Shown here piece by piece: positions 1-8,399 of a stretch of 59,747 nt of DNA. Source of the DNA: an uncultured Odoribacter sp. GTDB lineage: Bacteria; Bacteroidota; Bacteroidia; Bacteroidales; Marinifilaceae. Each line of letters starts with the position of its first letter. Position 1 is the first letter of the stretch. The stretch spans positions 1 through 59,747 of the forward strand of contig CAJJNP010000003.1 of the NCBI GenBank assembly GCA_905193145.1, written 5' to 3'. The notes under the pieces were generated by a model that saw only the letters and a program-made list of their open reading frames with translations, was not told the DNA's origin and searched no databases. The position numbers and the translations under genes were made by a program.

Positions 1-13
1 CTTTCTGTTCCAT
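1..13 (-). CDS. rpsE: Possible first codons of 30S ribosomal protein S5 (partial)
   Basis: An ATG on the minus strand at 13-11 opens a frame reading M-E-Q-K that runs off the left edge, 12 bp after the rplR stop. In the standard spc operon order rpsE follows rplR, so this is probably the start of S5. Only four codons are visible, so the identity rests on gene order alone. Confidence 0.4.
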
Positions 14-25
14 TCTGCTAACTTA

Positions 26-382
26 TTAAAAATTAAGACCTCCGTTACGGGCAGCGTCAGCCAAAGCTTTTACTCTACCATGATACAGATAACCATTTCT
101 ATCGAACACTACATTTTCAATACCTGCAGCTTTTGCTTTTTCTGCAACAACAGCACCGACAAAAGTAGCTTGTTCTGTTTTGTTACCTTTTTTTTCTGCA
201 ATTTCCTTGCACAAAGACGATACTGAAAGCAGAGTCTTACCTGCTTTATCATCTATCAGCTGTACAGAAATCTGTGTATTTGAACGAAAAACGCTCATAC
301 GTGGACGTTCAGCTGTTCCGGAGACAATCTTCCGAATTCTCCTTTTTATTCTTAATCTTCTTTCTTCCTTAGTTAAAGCCAT
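26..382 (-). CDS. rplR: 50S ribosomal protein L18
   Basis: L18 binds 5S rRNA with L5 and helps attach it to the central protuberance of the large subunit. The 118-residue protein has the normal family length, a basic N-terminus ([13 protein letters not shown]) for RNA contact, and the family C-terminal pattern [15 protein letters not shown]. It follows rplF by 22 bp in the spc-type part of the cluster and is the last complete gene before the left edge. Confidence 0.98.
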   Translation of the reverse strand: MALTKEERRLRIKRRIRKIVSGTAERPRMSVFRSNTQISVQLIDDKAGKTLLSVSSLCKEIAEKKGNKTEQATFVGAVVAEKAKAAGIENVVFDRNGYLYHGRVKALADAARNGGLNF

Positions 383-404
383 AACTTTTTACATCCTTTA
401 GTGA

Positions 405-959
405 TTAAACTTTAGCTGACTTACCTGCTTTCCGGCGAACAATTTCACCAACGAAGCGAATACCCTTACCCTTGTAAGGCTCCGGCTTACGGAAAGAACG
501 GATTTTTGCAGCCACCTGACCGATCAGCTGTTTATCACAGCTTTCAAGTGTAATAATCGGGTTGGCACGTTTTTCAGTTACAGCTGAAACTTTCACCTCT
601 GCAGGTAATACCAAGAAGATAGAGTGAGAATATCCCAAACCAAGTTCAAGCACCTGACCATCTGCATTTGCACGGAAACCTACACCTACCAACTCCTGTT
701 TGATGGTATAACCTTCAGAAACACCAACAACCATATTGTGGATAAGAGCGCGATACAAACCGTGCTGTGCCTTATGTTCTTTATCTTCAGTGTGACGTTG
801 TACGTGCACCAAGTTCTCTTCAACAGTAACAGTAAGATCAGAACTTACCTTTTGCGAAAGCTGTCCTTTAGGACCTTTAACTGTGACGGTGTTATCAGGA
901 TTTACTGCTACAGTAACTCCTTGTGGTATATGAATTGGTAATTTTCCTATACGTGACAT
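405..959 (-). CDS. rplF: 50S ribosomal protein L6
   Basis: L6 sits near the factor-binding region of the large subunit. At 184 residues it has the usual two tandem alpha/beta domains. The start MSRIGKLPI and the C-terminal signature PEPYKGKGIRF, followed by a basic tail (RRKAGKSAKV), are diagnostic. It is 17 bp after rpsH and co-directional with the whole cluster. Confidence 0.98.
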   Translation of the reverse strand: MSRIGKLPIHIPQGVTVAVNPDNTVTVKGPKGQLSQKVSSDLTVTVEENLVHVQRHTEDKEHKAQHGLYRALIHNMVVGVSEGYTIKQELVGVGFRANADGQVLELGLGYSHSIFLVLPAEVKVSAVTEKRANPIITLESCDKQLIGQVAAKIRSFRKPEPYKGKGIRFVGEIVRRKAGKSAKV

Positions 960-976
960 TTCTTCTTCACTTTAAA

Positions 977-1372
977 TTAATACACATAACACAATACTTC
1001 ACCGCCTACGTTACGTTGGCGAGCTTCTTTGTCTGTCATCAATCCCATAGAAGTCGACAAGATAGCGATACCTAAACCATTCAACACTCTAGGCATATCC
1101 TCTACGCTAGTATAACGGCGCAAACCAGGCTTAGACACGCGCACCAATGATTTGATTGCAGGTACTTTAGTCTCTGGGTGATACTTCAAAGCAATTTTGA
1201 TATTGCTTCTAGCGCCTTCTTGTTCGAACTTGTAATTCAAAATATATCCTTTTTCTTTAAGGATTTTGGTCATCTCGAGTTTCATCTTAGAACCCGGAAT
1301 TTCAACAACTTTATGACCAACACTTACCGCATTTCTAATACGTGTAAGAAAATCTGCTATTGGATCTGTCAT
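977..1372 (-). CDS. rpsH: 30S ribosomal protein S8
   Basis: S8 binds helix 21 of 16S rRNA in the platform. In some bacteria, such as E. coli, it also represses the spc operon by binding a site near rplE. The protein (131 aa) starts with the family motif [15 protein letters not shown] and ends in GGEVLCYVY. It follows rpsN with a 20-bp gap. No S8-type operator was assigned here, but the spacer upstream of rplE (2224-2373) would be the place to look. Confidence 0.98.
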   Translation of the reverse strand: MTDPIADFLTRIRNAVSVGHKVVEIPGSKMKLEMTKILKEKGYILNYKFEQEGARSNIKIALKYHPETKVPAIKSLVRVSKPGLRRYTSVEDMPRVLNGLGIAILSTSMGLMTDKEARQRNVGGEVLCYVY

Positions 1373-1392
1373 CTCTTTTCGTTTTTAATAAA

Positions 1393-1662
1393 TTACCAAC
1401 TAGCCTTTTTAACTCCCGGTATCAAACCAGCCGAAGCCATTTCACGGAACTGGATACGACTAATACCAAATTGTCTCATATAACCTCTAGGACGTCCTGT
1501 CAATTTGCAACGGTTGTGCAAACGAATAGGATTTGAGTTTCTAGGCAGGAGACTCAGTGCAGCGTAGTCACCTTCTTCTTTTAACTTTGCTCGTTTCGCA
1601 GCGTACTTTTCTACCAATTTTGCACGCTTCACCTCACGGGCCTTCATTGATTCTTTTGCCAT
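1393..1662 (-). CDS. rpsN: 30S ribosomal protein S14 (zinc-free type)
   Basis: S14 is a late-assembling small-subunit head protein. At 89 residues it is the longer form, and it has a single cysteine in [11 protein letters not shown] instead of the paired CxxC motifs of the zinc-binding short form. The conserved C-terminal stretch [18 protein letters not shown] is intact. It follows rplE by 12 bp. Confidence 0.98.
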   Translation of the reverse strand: MAKESMKAREVKRAKLVEKYAAKRAKLKEEGDYAALSLLPRNSNPIRLHNRCKLTGRPRGYMRQFGISRIQFREMASAGLIPGVKKASW

Positions 1663-1674
1663 TTCTCTTGGTTT

Positions 1675-2223
1675 TTAATTCTTTTTAAATGGTAATCCAA
1701 ACTCTCTGAGCAGAGCAAAACCTTCTTCGTCGGTATTAGCCGAAGTCACAAACGTAATGTTCATACCCATAATCTTGTGTACAGAATCCAACACAATTTC
1801 AGGGAATATAATCTGCTCATCAAGACCTAATGTATAATTTCCTCTACCGTCTAATTTACTGTTAATACCTTTAAAGTCACGGATACGTGGAAGTGCACTA
1901 CAAATCAATCTTTCCAAGAACTCATACATTCTTTCTTTACGCAAAGTAACTCTCACACCAATCGGCATACCTTTACGCAACTTAAAGTTTGACACGTCTT
2001 TTGTAGATTTTCCAACAACAGCCTTCTGACCGGTAATTGCAGTAATCTCATTAATTGAAAACTCCAGAATTTTCTTATCCTGGATAGCTGAACCCACTCC
2101 CTGATTGATTACTATCTTCTCCAAACGGGGAGCCTGCATAACTGACTTGTATCCGAACTCTTTCATCAAAGTCGGTACAATTTCTTCGTTATACTTTGTT
2201 TTAAGATTTGGTACGTATTTCAT
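1675..2223 (-). CDS. rplE: 50S ribosomal protein L5
   Basis: L5 carries 5S rRNA into the large subunit and contacts the P-site tRNA. The 182-residue protein is full length and has typical segments such as [19 protein letters not shown] and [15 protein letters not shown]. It is separated from rplX by 150 bp, much longer than the other spacers in the cluster. That spacer contains a candidate promoter and two hairpins, described separately. Confidence 0.98.
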   Translation of the reverse strand: MKYVPNLKTKYNEEIVPTLMKEFGYKSVMQAPRLEKIVINQGVGSAIQDKKILEFSINEITAITGQKAVVGKSTKDVSNFKLRKGMPIGVRVTLRKERMYEFLERLICSALPRIRDFKGINSKLDGRGNYTLGLDEQIIFPEIVLDSVHKIMGMNITFVTSANTDEEGFALLREFGLPFKKN

Positions 2224-2239
2224 CTAGTTTACATTATTT

Positions 2240-2257
2240 TGCTGTAACCACACAGCA
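2240..2257 (-). promoter_or_regulatory. Small hairpin in the rplE leader
   Basis: TGCTGT (2240-2245) pairs with ACAGCA (2252-2257) around a six-base loop, within the predicted 5' leader of rplE just downstream of the candidate promoter. It could take part in control of the distal spc genes, but a six-bp stem is weak evidence. Confidence 0.3.
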
Positions 2258-2274
2258 TATTTTATTTGCGGCGG

Positions 2275-2305
2275 CAAAGCTACAAATTAATTTTCTAATA
2301 TGCAA
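2275..2305 (-). promoter_or_regulatory. Candidate internal promoter for rplE onward
   Basis: On the minus strand TTG (2305-2303) is followed after 20 bases by TAGCTTTG (2282-2275), matching the Bacteroidetes consensus TTTG / TAnnTTTG with the accepted 17-23 base spacing. Transcription would start near 2268, about 45 bases before the rplE ATG. It lies in the widest spacer of the ribosomal cluster. Confidence 0.5.
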
Positions 2306-2308
2306 GCG

Positions 2309-2338
2309 CCAAGGCAAAGTATTAAAACTAAGCCTTGG
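2309..2338 (-). other. Stem-loop in the rplX-rplE spacer
   Basis: CCAAGGC (2309-2315) and GCCTTGG (2332-2338) form a seven-bp inverted repeat with a 16-base loop, downstream of rplX. No clear T-run follows on the minus strand, so it is not a convincing terminator. It may slow or process the upstream transcript. Confidence 0.35.
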
Positions 2339-2373
2339 GCTACACAATTTTCAATCCTAATAAAGGATAGTTC

Positions 2374-2697
2374 TTATTTCAGAATTTCGCCTGATTTCTT
2401 AGCGTATCTTACTAACTTGCCGTTCTCGTCAGCTTTACGACCGATACGAGTTGCCTTACCTGTAGAAGGATCAACAACATTCAAGTTAGAAATGTGAATT
2501 GGGGCTTCCTGCTTGATAATACCACCCTGCGGATGTTTAGCATTGGGTTTCGTATGTTTGCTTACCATGTTGATGCCCTCAACAATAGCTCTTTCCTTCT
2601 CAGGAAAAACTTCCAGTACTTTACCCTGCTTGCCCTTATCCTCACCAGCATTTACCTGTACTAAATCGCCTTTCTTAATATGAAATTTTCTATTCAT
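2374..2697 (-). CDS. rplX: 50S ribosomal protein L24
   Basis: L24 is one of two proteins that initiate assembly of the large subunit and lies near the exit tunnel. The 107-residue protein starts with the KOW motif region ([20 protein letters not shown]) that contacts 23S rRNA. It has 82 bp of unusual repeat-like sequence between it and rplN, and a 150-bp spacer after it. Confidence 0.98.
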   Translation of the reverse strand: MNRKFHIKKGDLVQVNAGEDKGKQGKVLEVFPEKERAIVEGINMVSKHTKPNAKHPQGGIIKQEAPIHISNLNVVDPSTGKATRIGRKADENGKLVRYAKKSGEILK

Positions 2698-2707
2698 CGC
2701 CTATAAA

Positions 2708-2742
2708 ATTTTAGATTTTAGACTTTGGATTCCAGATCGAAG
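2708..2742. repeat. Degenerate tandem heptad repeat between rplN and rplX
   Basis: Five units with an exact seven-base period run ATTTTAG, ATTTTAG, ACTTTGG, ATTCCAG, ATCGAAG. The first two are identical and the later ones diverge, but each starts with A and ends with G. They fill nearly half of the 82-bp rplN-rplX spacer. No function is apparent. Confidence 0.5.
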
Positions 2743-2779
2743 TATCAACCACAAATCCTCCATCCAAAATCGTAAATAA

Positions 2780-3145
2780 TTAAAGTACCTCGGGGGCTAA
2801 CGAAACAATCTTCGTATAACCTTCACGAACTTCACGGGCTACAGGTCCAAAAATACGAGTTCCTCTCATTTCACCGGCGTTGTTCAACAATACACAGGCA
2901 TTGTCATCAAAACGGATATAAGAGCCATCAGGACGTCTGTACTCCTTAGTTGTACGCACAACGACTGCCTTACTCACAGTTCCCTGTTTAATGTCACCAT
3001 TCGGCAGTGCACTTTTTACAGCAACAACGATTTTATCGCCAACTCGTGCATATCTTTTCTTGGTACCGCCCAATACTCGGATACAAAGCACCTCTTTAGC
3101 ACCGCTGTTATCTGCAACTGATAATCTGGTTTCCTGTTGTATCAT
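2780..3145 (-). CDS. rplN: 50S ribosomal protein L14
   Basis: L14 forms part of intersubunit bridges with 16S rRNA and contacts L19. The 121-residue protein starts [18 protein letters not shown], which is the family signature, and contains [14 protein letters not shown] near its end. It follows rpsQ with only two bases between stop and start, so the two genes are likely translationally linked. Confidence 0.98.
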   Translation of the reverse strand: MIQQETRLSVADNSGAKEVLCIRVLGGTKKRYARVGDKIVVAVKSALPNGDIKQGTVSKAVVVRTTKEYRRPDGSYIRFDDNACVLLNNAGEMRGTRIFGPVAREVREGYTKIVSLAPEVL

Positions 3146-3147
3146 GG

Positions 3148-3402
3148 TTACTTCACTTTTTCAATGATTTCAACTAATCTCCATCTCTTCATTTTACTTA
3201 AAGGACGGGTTTCCATAATTCTTACGGTATCGCCAATACTACACTCATTCTTTTCATCATGAGCAGTAAACTTTTTGGTCTTCTTTACGAATTTTCCGTA
3301 AATCGGGTGTTTTTCCTTAAAGTGTACAGCAACGGTGATAGTTTTATCCATCTTATTGCTCAGTACAACACCGATGCGTTCTTTTCTAAGATTTCTTTCC
3401 AT
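3148..3402 (-). CDS. rpsQ: 30S ribosomal protein S17
   Basis: S17 is an early-assembling OB-fold protein of the small subunit. The 84-residue protein has the expected [19 protein letters not shown] and [17 protein letters not shown] regions. It sits four bases after rpmC and two before rplN, in the usual rpmC-rpsQ-rplN order. Confidence 0.98.
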   Translation of the reverse strand: MERNLRKERIGVVLSNKMDKTITVAVHFKEKHPIYGKFVKKTKKFTAHDEKNECSIGDTVRIMETRPLSKMKRWRLVEIIEKVK

Positions 3403-3406
3403 TGCT

Positions 3407-3607
3407 TTACTTCTTTTCAGTTAATTCTCTCTTACGCAATTCTGTCATCATACGTGCGATGGTTTTACGAGCAGCACGAATCTGCATCGGATTTTCCATC
3501 GGAGTAATAGTATGATTCATTGTCAGCTTATTCAAAGCAGCTCTTTCAGTATCTACTTTTTCTCTAAGCTCAGCTGTGGTCATTTGTATAATTTCTGAAT
3601 TCTTCAT
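3407..3607 (-). CDS. rpmC: 50S ribosomal protein L29
   Basis: L29 is a small helical hairpin protein at the nascent-chain tunnel exit, close to L23, where targeting factors dock. The 66-residue protein has the family pattern with paired helices and the C-terminal signature [19 protein letters not shown]. It lies between rplP and rpsQ as expected. Confidence 0.97.
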   Translation of the reverse strand: MKNSEIIQMTTAELREKVDTERAALNKLTMNHTITPMENPMQIRAARKTIARMMTELRKRELTEKK

Positions 3608-3645
3608 CTCTCTGACAAATTAATTTTAAACTTAAAAGTCGAAGA

Positions 3646-4068
3646 CTATTCTTCTACATAGTCACGTCTAACCACAAACTTTGTCGTAATAGGTAATTTC
3701 TGTGCTGCAAGACGTAAAGCCTCCTTAGCGACAGCATACGGAACACCGTCTGCTTCGAAAAGAATTCTTCCCGGAGTAACAGGCGCAACAAATCCCTCTG
3801 GATTACCCTTACCTTTACCCATACGAACTTCGGCAGGCTTCTTAGTAATAGGTTTATCTGGGAATATGCGAATCCAAATCTGTCCCTGACGCTGCATATA
3901 ACGTGTTACTGCAACACGGGCTGCTTCTATCTGGCGTCCTTCGATCCATTTCTCTTCCAACGCCTTAATTCCAAAAGATCCGAATGCAAGCTGATTACCT
4001 CTCTGGGCATTACCTTTCATTCTTCCCTTCTGACTTCTTCTAAATTTAGTCCTTTTCGGCTGTAACAT
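3646..4068 (-). CDS. rplP: 50S ribosomal protein L16
   Basis: L16 organises the aminoacyl-tRNA site of the large subunit. The 140-residue protein starts [19 protein letters not shown] and contains the conserved segment [20 protein letters not shown]. It lies 30 bp after rpsC. Confidence 0.98.
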   Translation of the reverse strand: MLQPKRTKFRRSQKGRMKGNAQRGNQLAFGSFGIKALEEKWIEGRQIEAARVAVTRYMQRQGQIWIRIFPDKPITKKPAEVRMGKGKGNPEGFVAPVTPGRILFEADGVPYAVAKEALRLAAQKLPITTKFVVRRDYVEE

Positions 4069-4098
4069 AGCTCTTGTTTTAATTGATTAAAAGACTAC

Positions 4099-4836
4099 TT
4101 ACTTTCTTTTCTTCTTAAAACCGCCTTTTTTGCCTTCACCTTTGGCTGCCGGACGGCTTCCGTTGTTATTGTCACGAGTTTGGAGTAATGAATTCGGCAC
4201 TAATTCACGTTTTCCGTAAACTTCGCCTTTACAAATCCAAACCTTGATACCCAACAGACCATAAGTGGTCAATGCTTCTGCCTGTGCATAATCGATATCA
4301 GCACGGAATGTATGCAGCGGAGTTCTTCCTTCCTTGAACATTTCAGCACGCGCCATTTCAGCACCGTTCAAACGTCCGGAAATCAAAATTTTAATTCCTT
4401 CAGCACCCATTCTCATTGTTGATGCGATAGCCATCTTAATAGCTCGACGGTATGCTACACGACCTTCCAACTGACGAGCTATGTTATTACCAACGATCAC
4501 AGCATCCAATTCAGGACGTTTGATCTCGAAGATATTTATCTGAACTTCCTTATCAGTGATTTTCTTCAACTCTTCCTTCAACTTATCAACTTCCTGGCCA
4601 CCTTTACCGATAATAATACCTGGACGAGCAGTGTTGATAGTAATAGTAATGAGTTTCAGTGTACGCTCGATAACAATTTTTGCAATTCCGGCTTTAGCGA
4701 GACGTGCATTCAGATATTTTCTGATTTTATAGTCTTCAACCAATTTATCACCGTAATTCTTGCCACCGAACCAATTAGAATCCCATCCGCGGATGATACC
4801 TAATCTATTGCTTATTGGATTACATTTTTGTCCCAT
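4099..4836 (-). CDS. rpsC: 30S ribosomal protein S3
   Basis: S3 forms part of the mRNA entry pore with S4 and S5. The 245-residue protein contains a KH domain with the GxxG loop ([15 protein letters not shown]) and the C-terminal [14 protein letters not shown] region. It ends in a Lys/Gly-rich tail ([14 protein letters not shown]). The stop of rplV is three bases upstream of its ATG. Confidence 0.98.
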   Translation of the reverse strand: MGQKCNPISNRLGIIRGWDSNWFGGKNYGDKLVEDYKIRKYLNARLAKAGIAKIVIERTLKLITITINTARPGIIIGKGGQEVDKLKEELKKITDKEVQINIFEIKRPELDAVIVGNNIARQLEGRVAYRRAIKMAIASTMRMGAEGIKILISGRLNGAEMARAEMFKEGRTPLHTFRADIDYAQAEALTTYGLLGIKVWICKGEVYGKRELVPNSLLQTRDNNNGSRPAAKGEGKKGGFKKKRK

Positions 4837-4839
4837 GCT

Positions 4840-5262
4840 TTACTCTTTTACAGTGTTTTCAACAACGGCAGTTTTACTTCCCAACACAATTGTTACGTGG
4901 TTGGATCTTTTGCGAATTCTGTGCGCTCTTCCTTGTGGAGCCGGACGCAATCTCTTCAAGATACCAGCACCATCAACAAAGATTTCCTTGATATAAAGAG
5001 CTGCATCGTCAATGCGAGCACCATCATTCTTAACGCTCCAGTTTGCAATTGCAGAAAGCAACAGTTTTTCAACTTTACGAGCAGCTTCCTTAGGACAAAA
5101 TTTCAGTGTATCCAAAGCCTTTTGTACGTCCATTCCACGTACAAGGTCTGCCACCAACCTCATTTTCTGAGGTGATGAAGGACAATCATGCAGCACAGCG
5201 AAAGCCTTTTGTTTTCTGGCTTCCTTCATCTGATTTGCTTTTATTCTTTTTCTTGCACCCAT
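4840..5262 (-). CDS. rplV: 50S ribosomal protein L22
   Basis: L22 lines the peptide exit tunnel with a long beta-hairpin. The tunnel loop (RRLRPAPQGRAHRIRKRSNH region) is present and unaltered in length. The frame extends nine bases upstream to a TTG, but the ATG at 5262 (MGARKRIKANQ) is the more likely start, giving 140 residues. It is followed three bases later by rpsC. Confidence 0.97.
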   Translation of the reverse strand: MGARKRIKANQMKEARKQKAFAVLHDCPSSPQKMRLVADLVRGMDVQKALDTLKFCPKEAARKVEKLLLSAIANWSVKNDGARIDDAALYIKEIFVDGAGILKRLRPAPQGRAHRIRKRSNHVTIVLGSKTAVVENTVKE

Positions 5263-5300
5263 TTTATACAATCTTCATTTGTTCAACTTAAATCACGCTA

Positions 5301-5570
5301 TTATTTCTTTTTCTTATCAGCGTGACCTCTAAATGTACGCGTCGGTGCAAACTCACCCAACTTATGACCTACCATATTTTCAGTCACATATACAGGAATA
5401 AATTTATTACCGTTGTGTACAGCTACTGTGTGCCCTACGAAATCCGGAGAAATCATAGAATAACGAGCCCAGGTTTTAACAACCGATTTCTTATTGGTCT
5501 CATTCATCGCCAGGATTCTCTTCTCCAGCTTCACATCAATAAAAGGGCCTTTTTTTAATGAACGACTCAT
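5301..5570 (-). CDS. rpsS: 30S ribosomal protein S19
   Basis: S19 is a small-subunit head protein that forms a complex with S13 and contacts the large subunit. The 89-residue protein starts [15 protein letters not shown] and contains [22 protein letters not shown] split across the family motif. It lies between rplB (19 bp upstream) and rplV. Confidence 0.98.
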   Translation of the reverse strand: MSRSLKKGPFIDVKLEKRILAMNETNKKSVVKTWARYSMISPDFVGHTVAVHNGNKFIPVYVTENMVGHKLGEFAPTRTFRGHADKKKK

Positions 5571-5589
5571 AACATCAAAATTTAATCAG

Positions 5590-6414
5590 TTATTTTTTCC
5601 TTCTTTCAACAATATACTTCGTAGAAGCCTTCTTCGGTGCTCTGGTCTTATAACCCTTAGCCAACATGCCCTTACGTGATCTCGGGTGACCTCCTGAAGC
5701 ACGGCCTTCACCACCACCCATCGGGTGATCAACCGGGTTCATTACAACACCACGAACGCGAGGACGACGGCCTAACCAGCGAGTACGACCAGCCTTACCG
5801 GAACGTTCCAAAGAGTGGTCCGGATTAGATACAGTACCTACAGTAGCCTTACAGGTTACAAGTACCATACGAACTTCTCCCGAAGGTAACTTAATAGAAG
5901 CGTATTTGCCTTCTCTTGCAACTAACTGAGCATAAGAACCAGCACTACGAGCCATCACAGCTCCCTGTCCCGGTCTTAATTCAATGTTATGAATAATTGT
6001 ACCTAATGGGATTTCAGACAGATACAACGTATTTCCTACTTCAGGAGCAACTCCCTTACCGCTTTCAATAGTTTGTCCTACTGTCAAACCGATAGGAGCT
6101 ACGATATAACGTTTTTCACCATCTGCATACACTAACAGAGCGATGCGTGCAGTACGATTCGGGTCATATTCAATAGTAGCTACACGAGCCGGAATATTTT
6201 CCTTTTCACGTTTAAAGTCGATAACTCTGTATTTGTGTTTATGACCACCACCTATATATCTCATTGTCATCTTACCGGAGTTGTTACGTCCACCGGTTTT
6301 GCTGTTCGGTCTCAACAATGATTTCTCAGGTCTATCTGTAGTCACCTGTTCAAAAGTATTTACTACTTTACCTCTCTGACCAGGGGTTACAGGATTTAAT
6401 TTTCTTACAGCCAT
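5590..6414 (-). CDS. rplB: 50S ribosomal protein L2
   Basis: L2 is needed for subunit association and peptidyl-transferase structure. The 274-residue protein has the conserved [15 protein letters not shown] segment, with the histidine important for activity, and a long basic C-terminus ([18 protein letters not shown]). It follows rplW with a five-base gap. Confidence 0.98.
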   Translation of the reverse strand: MAVRKLNPVTPGQRGKVVNTFEQVTTDRPEKSLLRPNSKTGGRNNSGKMTMRYIGGGHKHKYRVIDFKREKENIPARVATIEYDPNRTARIALLVYADGEKRYIVAPIGLTVGQTIESGKGVAPEVGNTLYLSEIPLGTIIHNIELRPGQGAVMARSAGSYAQLVAREGKYASIKLPSGEVRMVLVTCKATVGTVSNPDHSLERSGKAGRTRWLGRRPRVRGVVMNPVDHPMGGGEGRASGGHPRSRKGMLAKGYKTRAPKKASTKYIVERRKK

Positions 6415-6419
6415 GTTAT

Positions 6420-6710
6420 TTAAATATTGCTAAAAAAATCAATACTATCACCTTCTGCTAAAGTTACAATTGCTTTCTTGAACGAATTAGTACGTCCGCT
6501 GATAACACCAGCTTTTGTATAACGAGATTTCACTGATCCCTGATAACGCTGAGTGTTAACTGCAATAACGTTCACACCGTACATTGCTTCAACTGCTTTC
6601 TTTATCTCAATCTTGTTCGCATCTTTGGCTACCACAAACGCAACTTTGTTTTGTTTGTCGGTAAGCGTTGTCATCTTTTCCGTTAAAACGGGCTTAATAA
6701 TAATTTCCAT
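6420..6710 (-). CDS. rplW: 50S ribosomal protein L23
   Basis: L23 sits at the tunnel exit and is the docking site for trigger factor and SRP. The 96-residue protein has the family start ([12 protein letters not shown]) and the central [18 protein letters not shown] segment. It is 11 bp after rplD. Confidence 0.97.
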   Translation of the reverse strand: MEIIIKPVLTEKMTTLTDKQNKVAFVVAKDANKIEIKKAVEAMYGVNVIAVNTQRYQGSVKSRYTKAGVISGRTNSFKKAIVTLAEGDSIDFFSNI

Positions 6711-6721
6711 CTCTTCTTTTA

Positions 6722-7357
6722 TTAGTTAAGATTGAACATTTCGTTAAGGCCCTCCACAGAACTTTCAACCAAAACAAGGTTCTTAGCCTTCATCACGTTG
6801 TAAGTTGCGATGTCGCTTACTCTCATTACTTCAACATTCTGCAAATTGCGAGCAGACAGCAATACGTTTTCATTCACTCCGTTACCCAAAACCAACAACA
6901 GACGACCGTTGTTTACATTCAGATTGTTGATTACAGCAACCATTTCTTTAGTTTTCGGAGCTTCGAAGGTGAAGTCTTCAACGACTTTTACAGCATTTGC
7001 ACTTGCTTTTACAGACAAAGCTGACTTACGAGCCAATCTCTTCAATTTCTTGTTCAGTTTGAAGCTGTAGTCTCTTGGTACGGGACCAAATACACGACCT
7101 CCTCCTCTGAACTCAGGATTCTTAATACTACCTGCACGAGCGCCACCGGTTCCTTTTTGTTTTTTCAACTTTTTAGTACTACCGGAAATTTCGTTTCTCT
7201 GTTTTGACTTGTGAGTTCCCTGACGGTTGTTGGCCAAGAACTGTTTTACGTCAAGATAGATAGCGTGCTCATTCGGCTGAATTCCAAAGATAGCGTCATT
7301 TAACACTACCTTTCTGCCGGTCTCTTGTCCGGCAATGTTTAGTACACTTAACTCCAT
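6722..7357 (-). CDS. rplD: 50S ribosomal protein L4
   Basis: L4 has a globular domain and a long loop reaching into the peptide tunnel near the macrolide site. In E. coli it also autoregulates the S10 operon. The 211-residue protein has the tunnel loop with [20 protein letters not shown] and GGGRVFGP. Its ATG overlaps the rplC stop by one base (TAATG), which indicates translational coupling. Confidence 0.98.
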   Translation of the reverse strand: MELSVLNIAGQETGRKVVLNDAIFGIQPNEHAIYLDVKQFLANNRQGTHKSKQRNEISGSTKKLKKQKGTGGARAGSIKNPEFRGGGRVFGPVPRDYSFKLNKKLKRLARKSALSVKASANAVKVVEDFTFEAPKTKEMVAVINNLNVNNGRLLLVLGNGVNENVLLSARNLQNVEVMRVSDIATYNVMKAKNLVLVESSVEGLNEMFNLN

Positions 7358-7980
7358 TACTTCTGAATAATTACGTATGAACCTTTAGATCCGGGAACAG
7401 AACCCTTCACCAACAACAAATTATTTTCAGGAATTACTTTCAAAACTTCCAAGTTCTCAACAGTAACTCTGTCACCGCCCATACGGCCACCCATGCGCAT
7501 ACCTTTGAAAACGCGTGCCGGAGTAGAACATGCTCCGATAGAACCCGGTTTTCTAGTACGGTTATGCTGACCGTGAGTAGTCTGACCTACTCCACCGAAT
7601 CCATGACGTTTCACAACGCCCTGATAACCTTTTCCTTTAGAGGTACCGATAACGTCGATATAAGAAACGCCCTCAAGCATTGTTACATCAATAACGTCAC
7701 CCAACTTGTGTTCTTCAGCAAATCCAGCAAACTCAACGAGTTTACGTTTCGGAGTTGTGCCTGCTTTCTTAAAGTGTCCACTTAGCTGCTTGCTAGTGTG
7801 TTTTTCTTTTTTCTCATCAAAACCCAACTGCAATGCTTCGTAACCATCTTTTTCTAAGGTTTTCACCTGAGTTACGACACATGGACCGCATTCAATAACA
7901 GTGCATGGGATACTTTTCCCCTCAACACTGAAAACGGAAGTCATTCCGACTTTTTTTCCAATTAAACCTGGTAATTTCAT
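7357..7980 (-). CDS. rplC: 50S ribosomal protein L3
   Basis: L3 initiates large-subunit assembly and reaches the peptidyl-transferase centre through a loop. The 207-residue protein has [12 protein letters not shown] at the start and the central GHGFGG-type segment ([18 protein letters not shown]), the region where methylation and pleuromutilin-resistance changes are known in other species. It overlaps rplD by one base. Confidence 0.98.
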   Translation of the reverse strand: MKLPGLIGKKVGMTSVFSVEGKSIPCTVIECGPCVVTQVKTLEKDGYEALQLGFDEKKEKHTSKQLSGHFKKAGTTPKRKLVEFAGFAEEHKLGDVIDVTMLEGVSYIDVIGTSKGKGYQGVVKRHGFGGVGQTTHGQHNRTRKPGSIGACSTPARVFKGMRMGGRMGGDRVTVENLEVLKVIPENNLLLVKGSVPGSKGSYVIIQK

Positions 7981-8034
7981 TTCTTTTTTAATAGGTTAAT
8001 TCTTGATCTTAACGACATAGGGTCTCGCCGTTAA

Positions 8035-8340
8035 CTACACTTTAATCTCTACTTCTACACCGCTCGGTAATTCAAGCTTCATCAGTGCGTCGATGGTTCC
8101 AGCTGTTGAGCTGTAAATATCGATCAGACGTTTGAAAGTGCATAACAAAAATTGTTCGCGGCTCTTCTTGTTTACGAAAGTAGAGCGGTTAACAGTAAAC
8201 ACTCCTTTGTGAGTAGGAAGAGGAATCGGGCCGCTTACCACTGCACCTGTAGCCTTCACTGTCTTAACAATCTTCTCTGCCGACTTGTCTACCAAGTTGT
8301 GATCGTAAGATTTTAACTTAATTCTGATTTTTTGGCTCAT
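8035..8340 (-). CDS. rpsJ: 30S ribosomal protein S10
   Basis: S10 is a small-subunit head protein; in other bacteria it also acts as NusE in antitermination. The 101-residue protein starts [18 protein letters not shown] and contains [17 protein letters not shown]. It opens the S10-type gene block, directly after fusA with a 59-bp spacer that holds a GC-rich hairpin. Confidence 0.98.
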   Translation of the reverse strand: MSQKIRIKLKSYDHNLVDKSAEKIVKTVKATGAVVSGPIPLPTHKGVFTVNRSTFVNKKSREQFLLCTFKRLIDIYSSTAGTIDALMKLELPSGVEVEIKV

Positions 8341-8365
8341 GTTTTTAGTTTATTATATTTAAGCG

Positions 8366-8390
8366 GTCGGGAAGGGAGCCCCCTCCCGAC
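8366..8390 (-). other. GC-rich hairpin between fusA and rpsJ
   Basis: GTCGGGAAGGG and CCCTCCCGAC pair as a strong stem with one bulged base and a four-base loop, the most GC-rich element in this AT-rich intergenic DNA. On the minus strand it is followed by CGCTTAAATA rather than a T-run. It may be a partial terminator or processing site between the str and S10 blocks. Confidence 0.5.
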
Positions 8391-8399
8391 ATTAATTTT

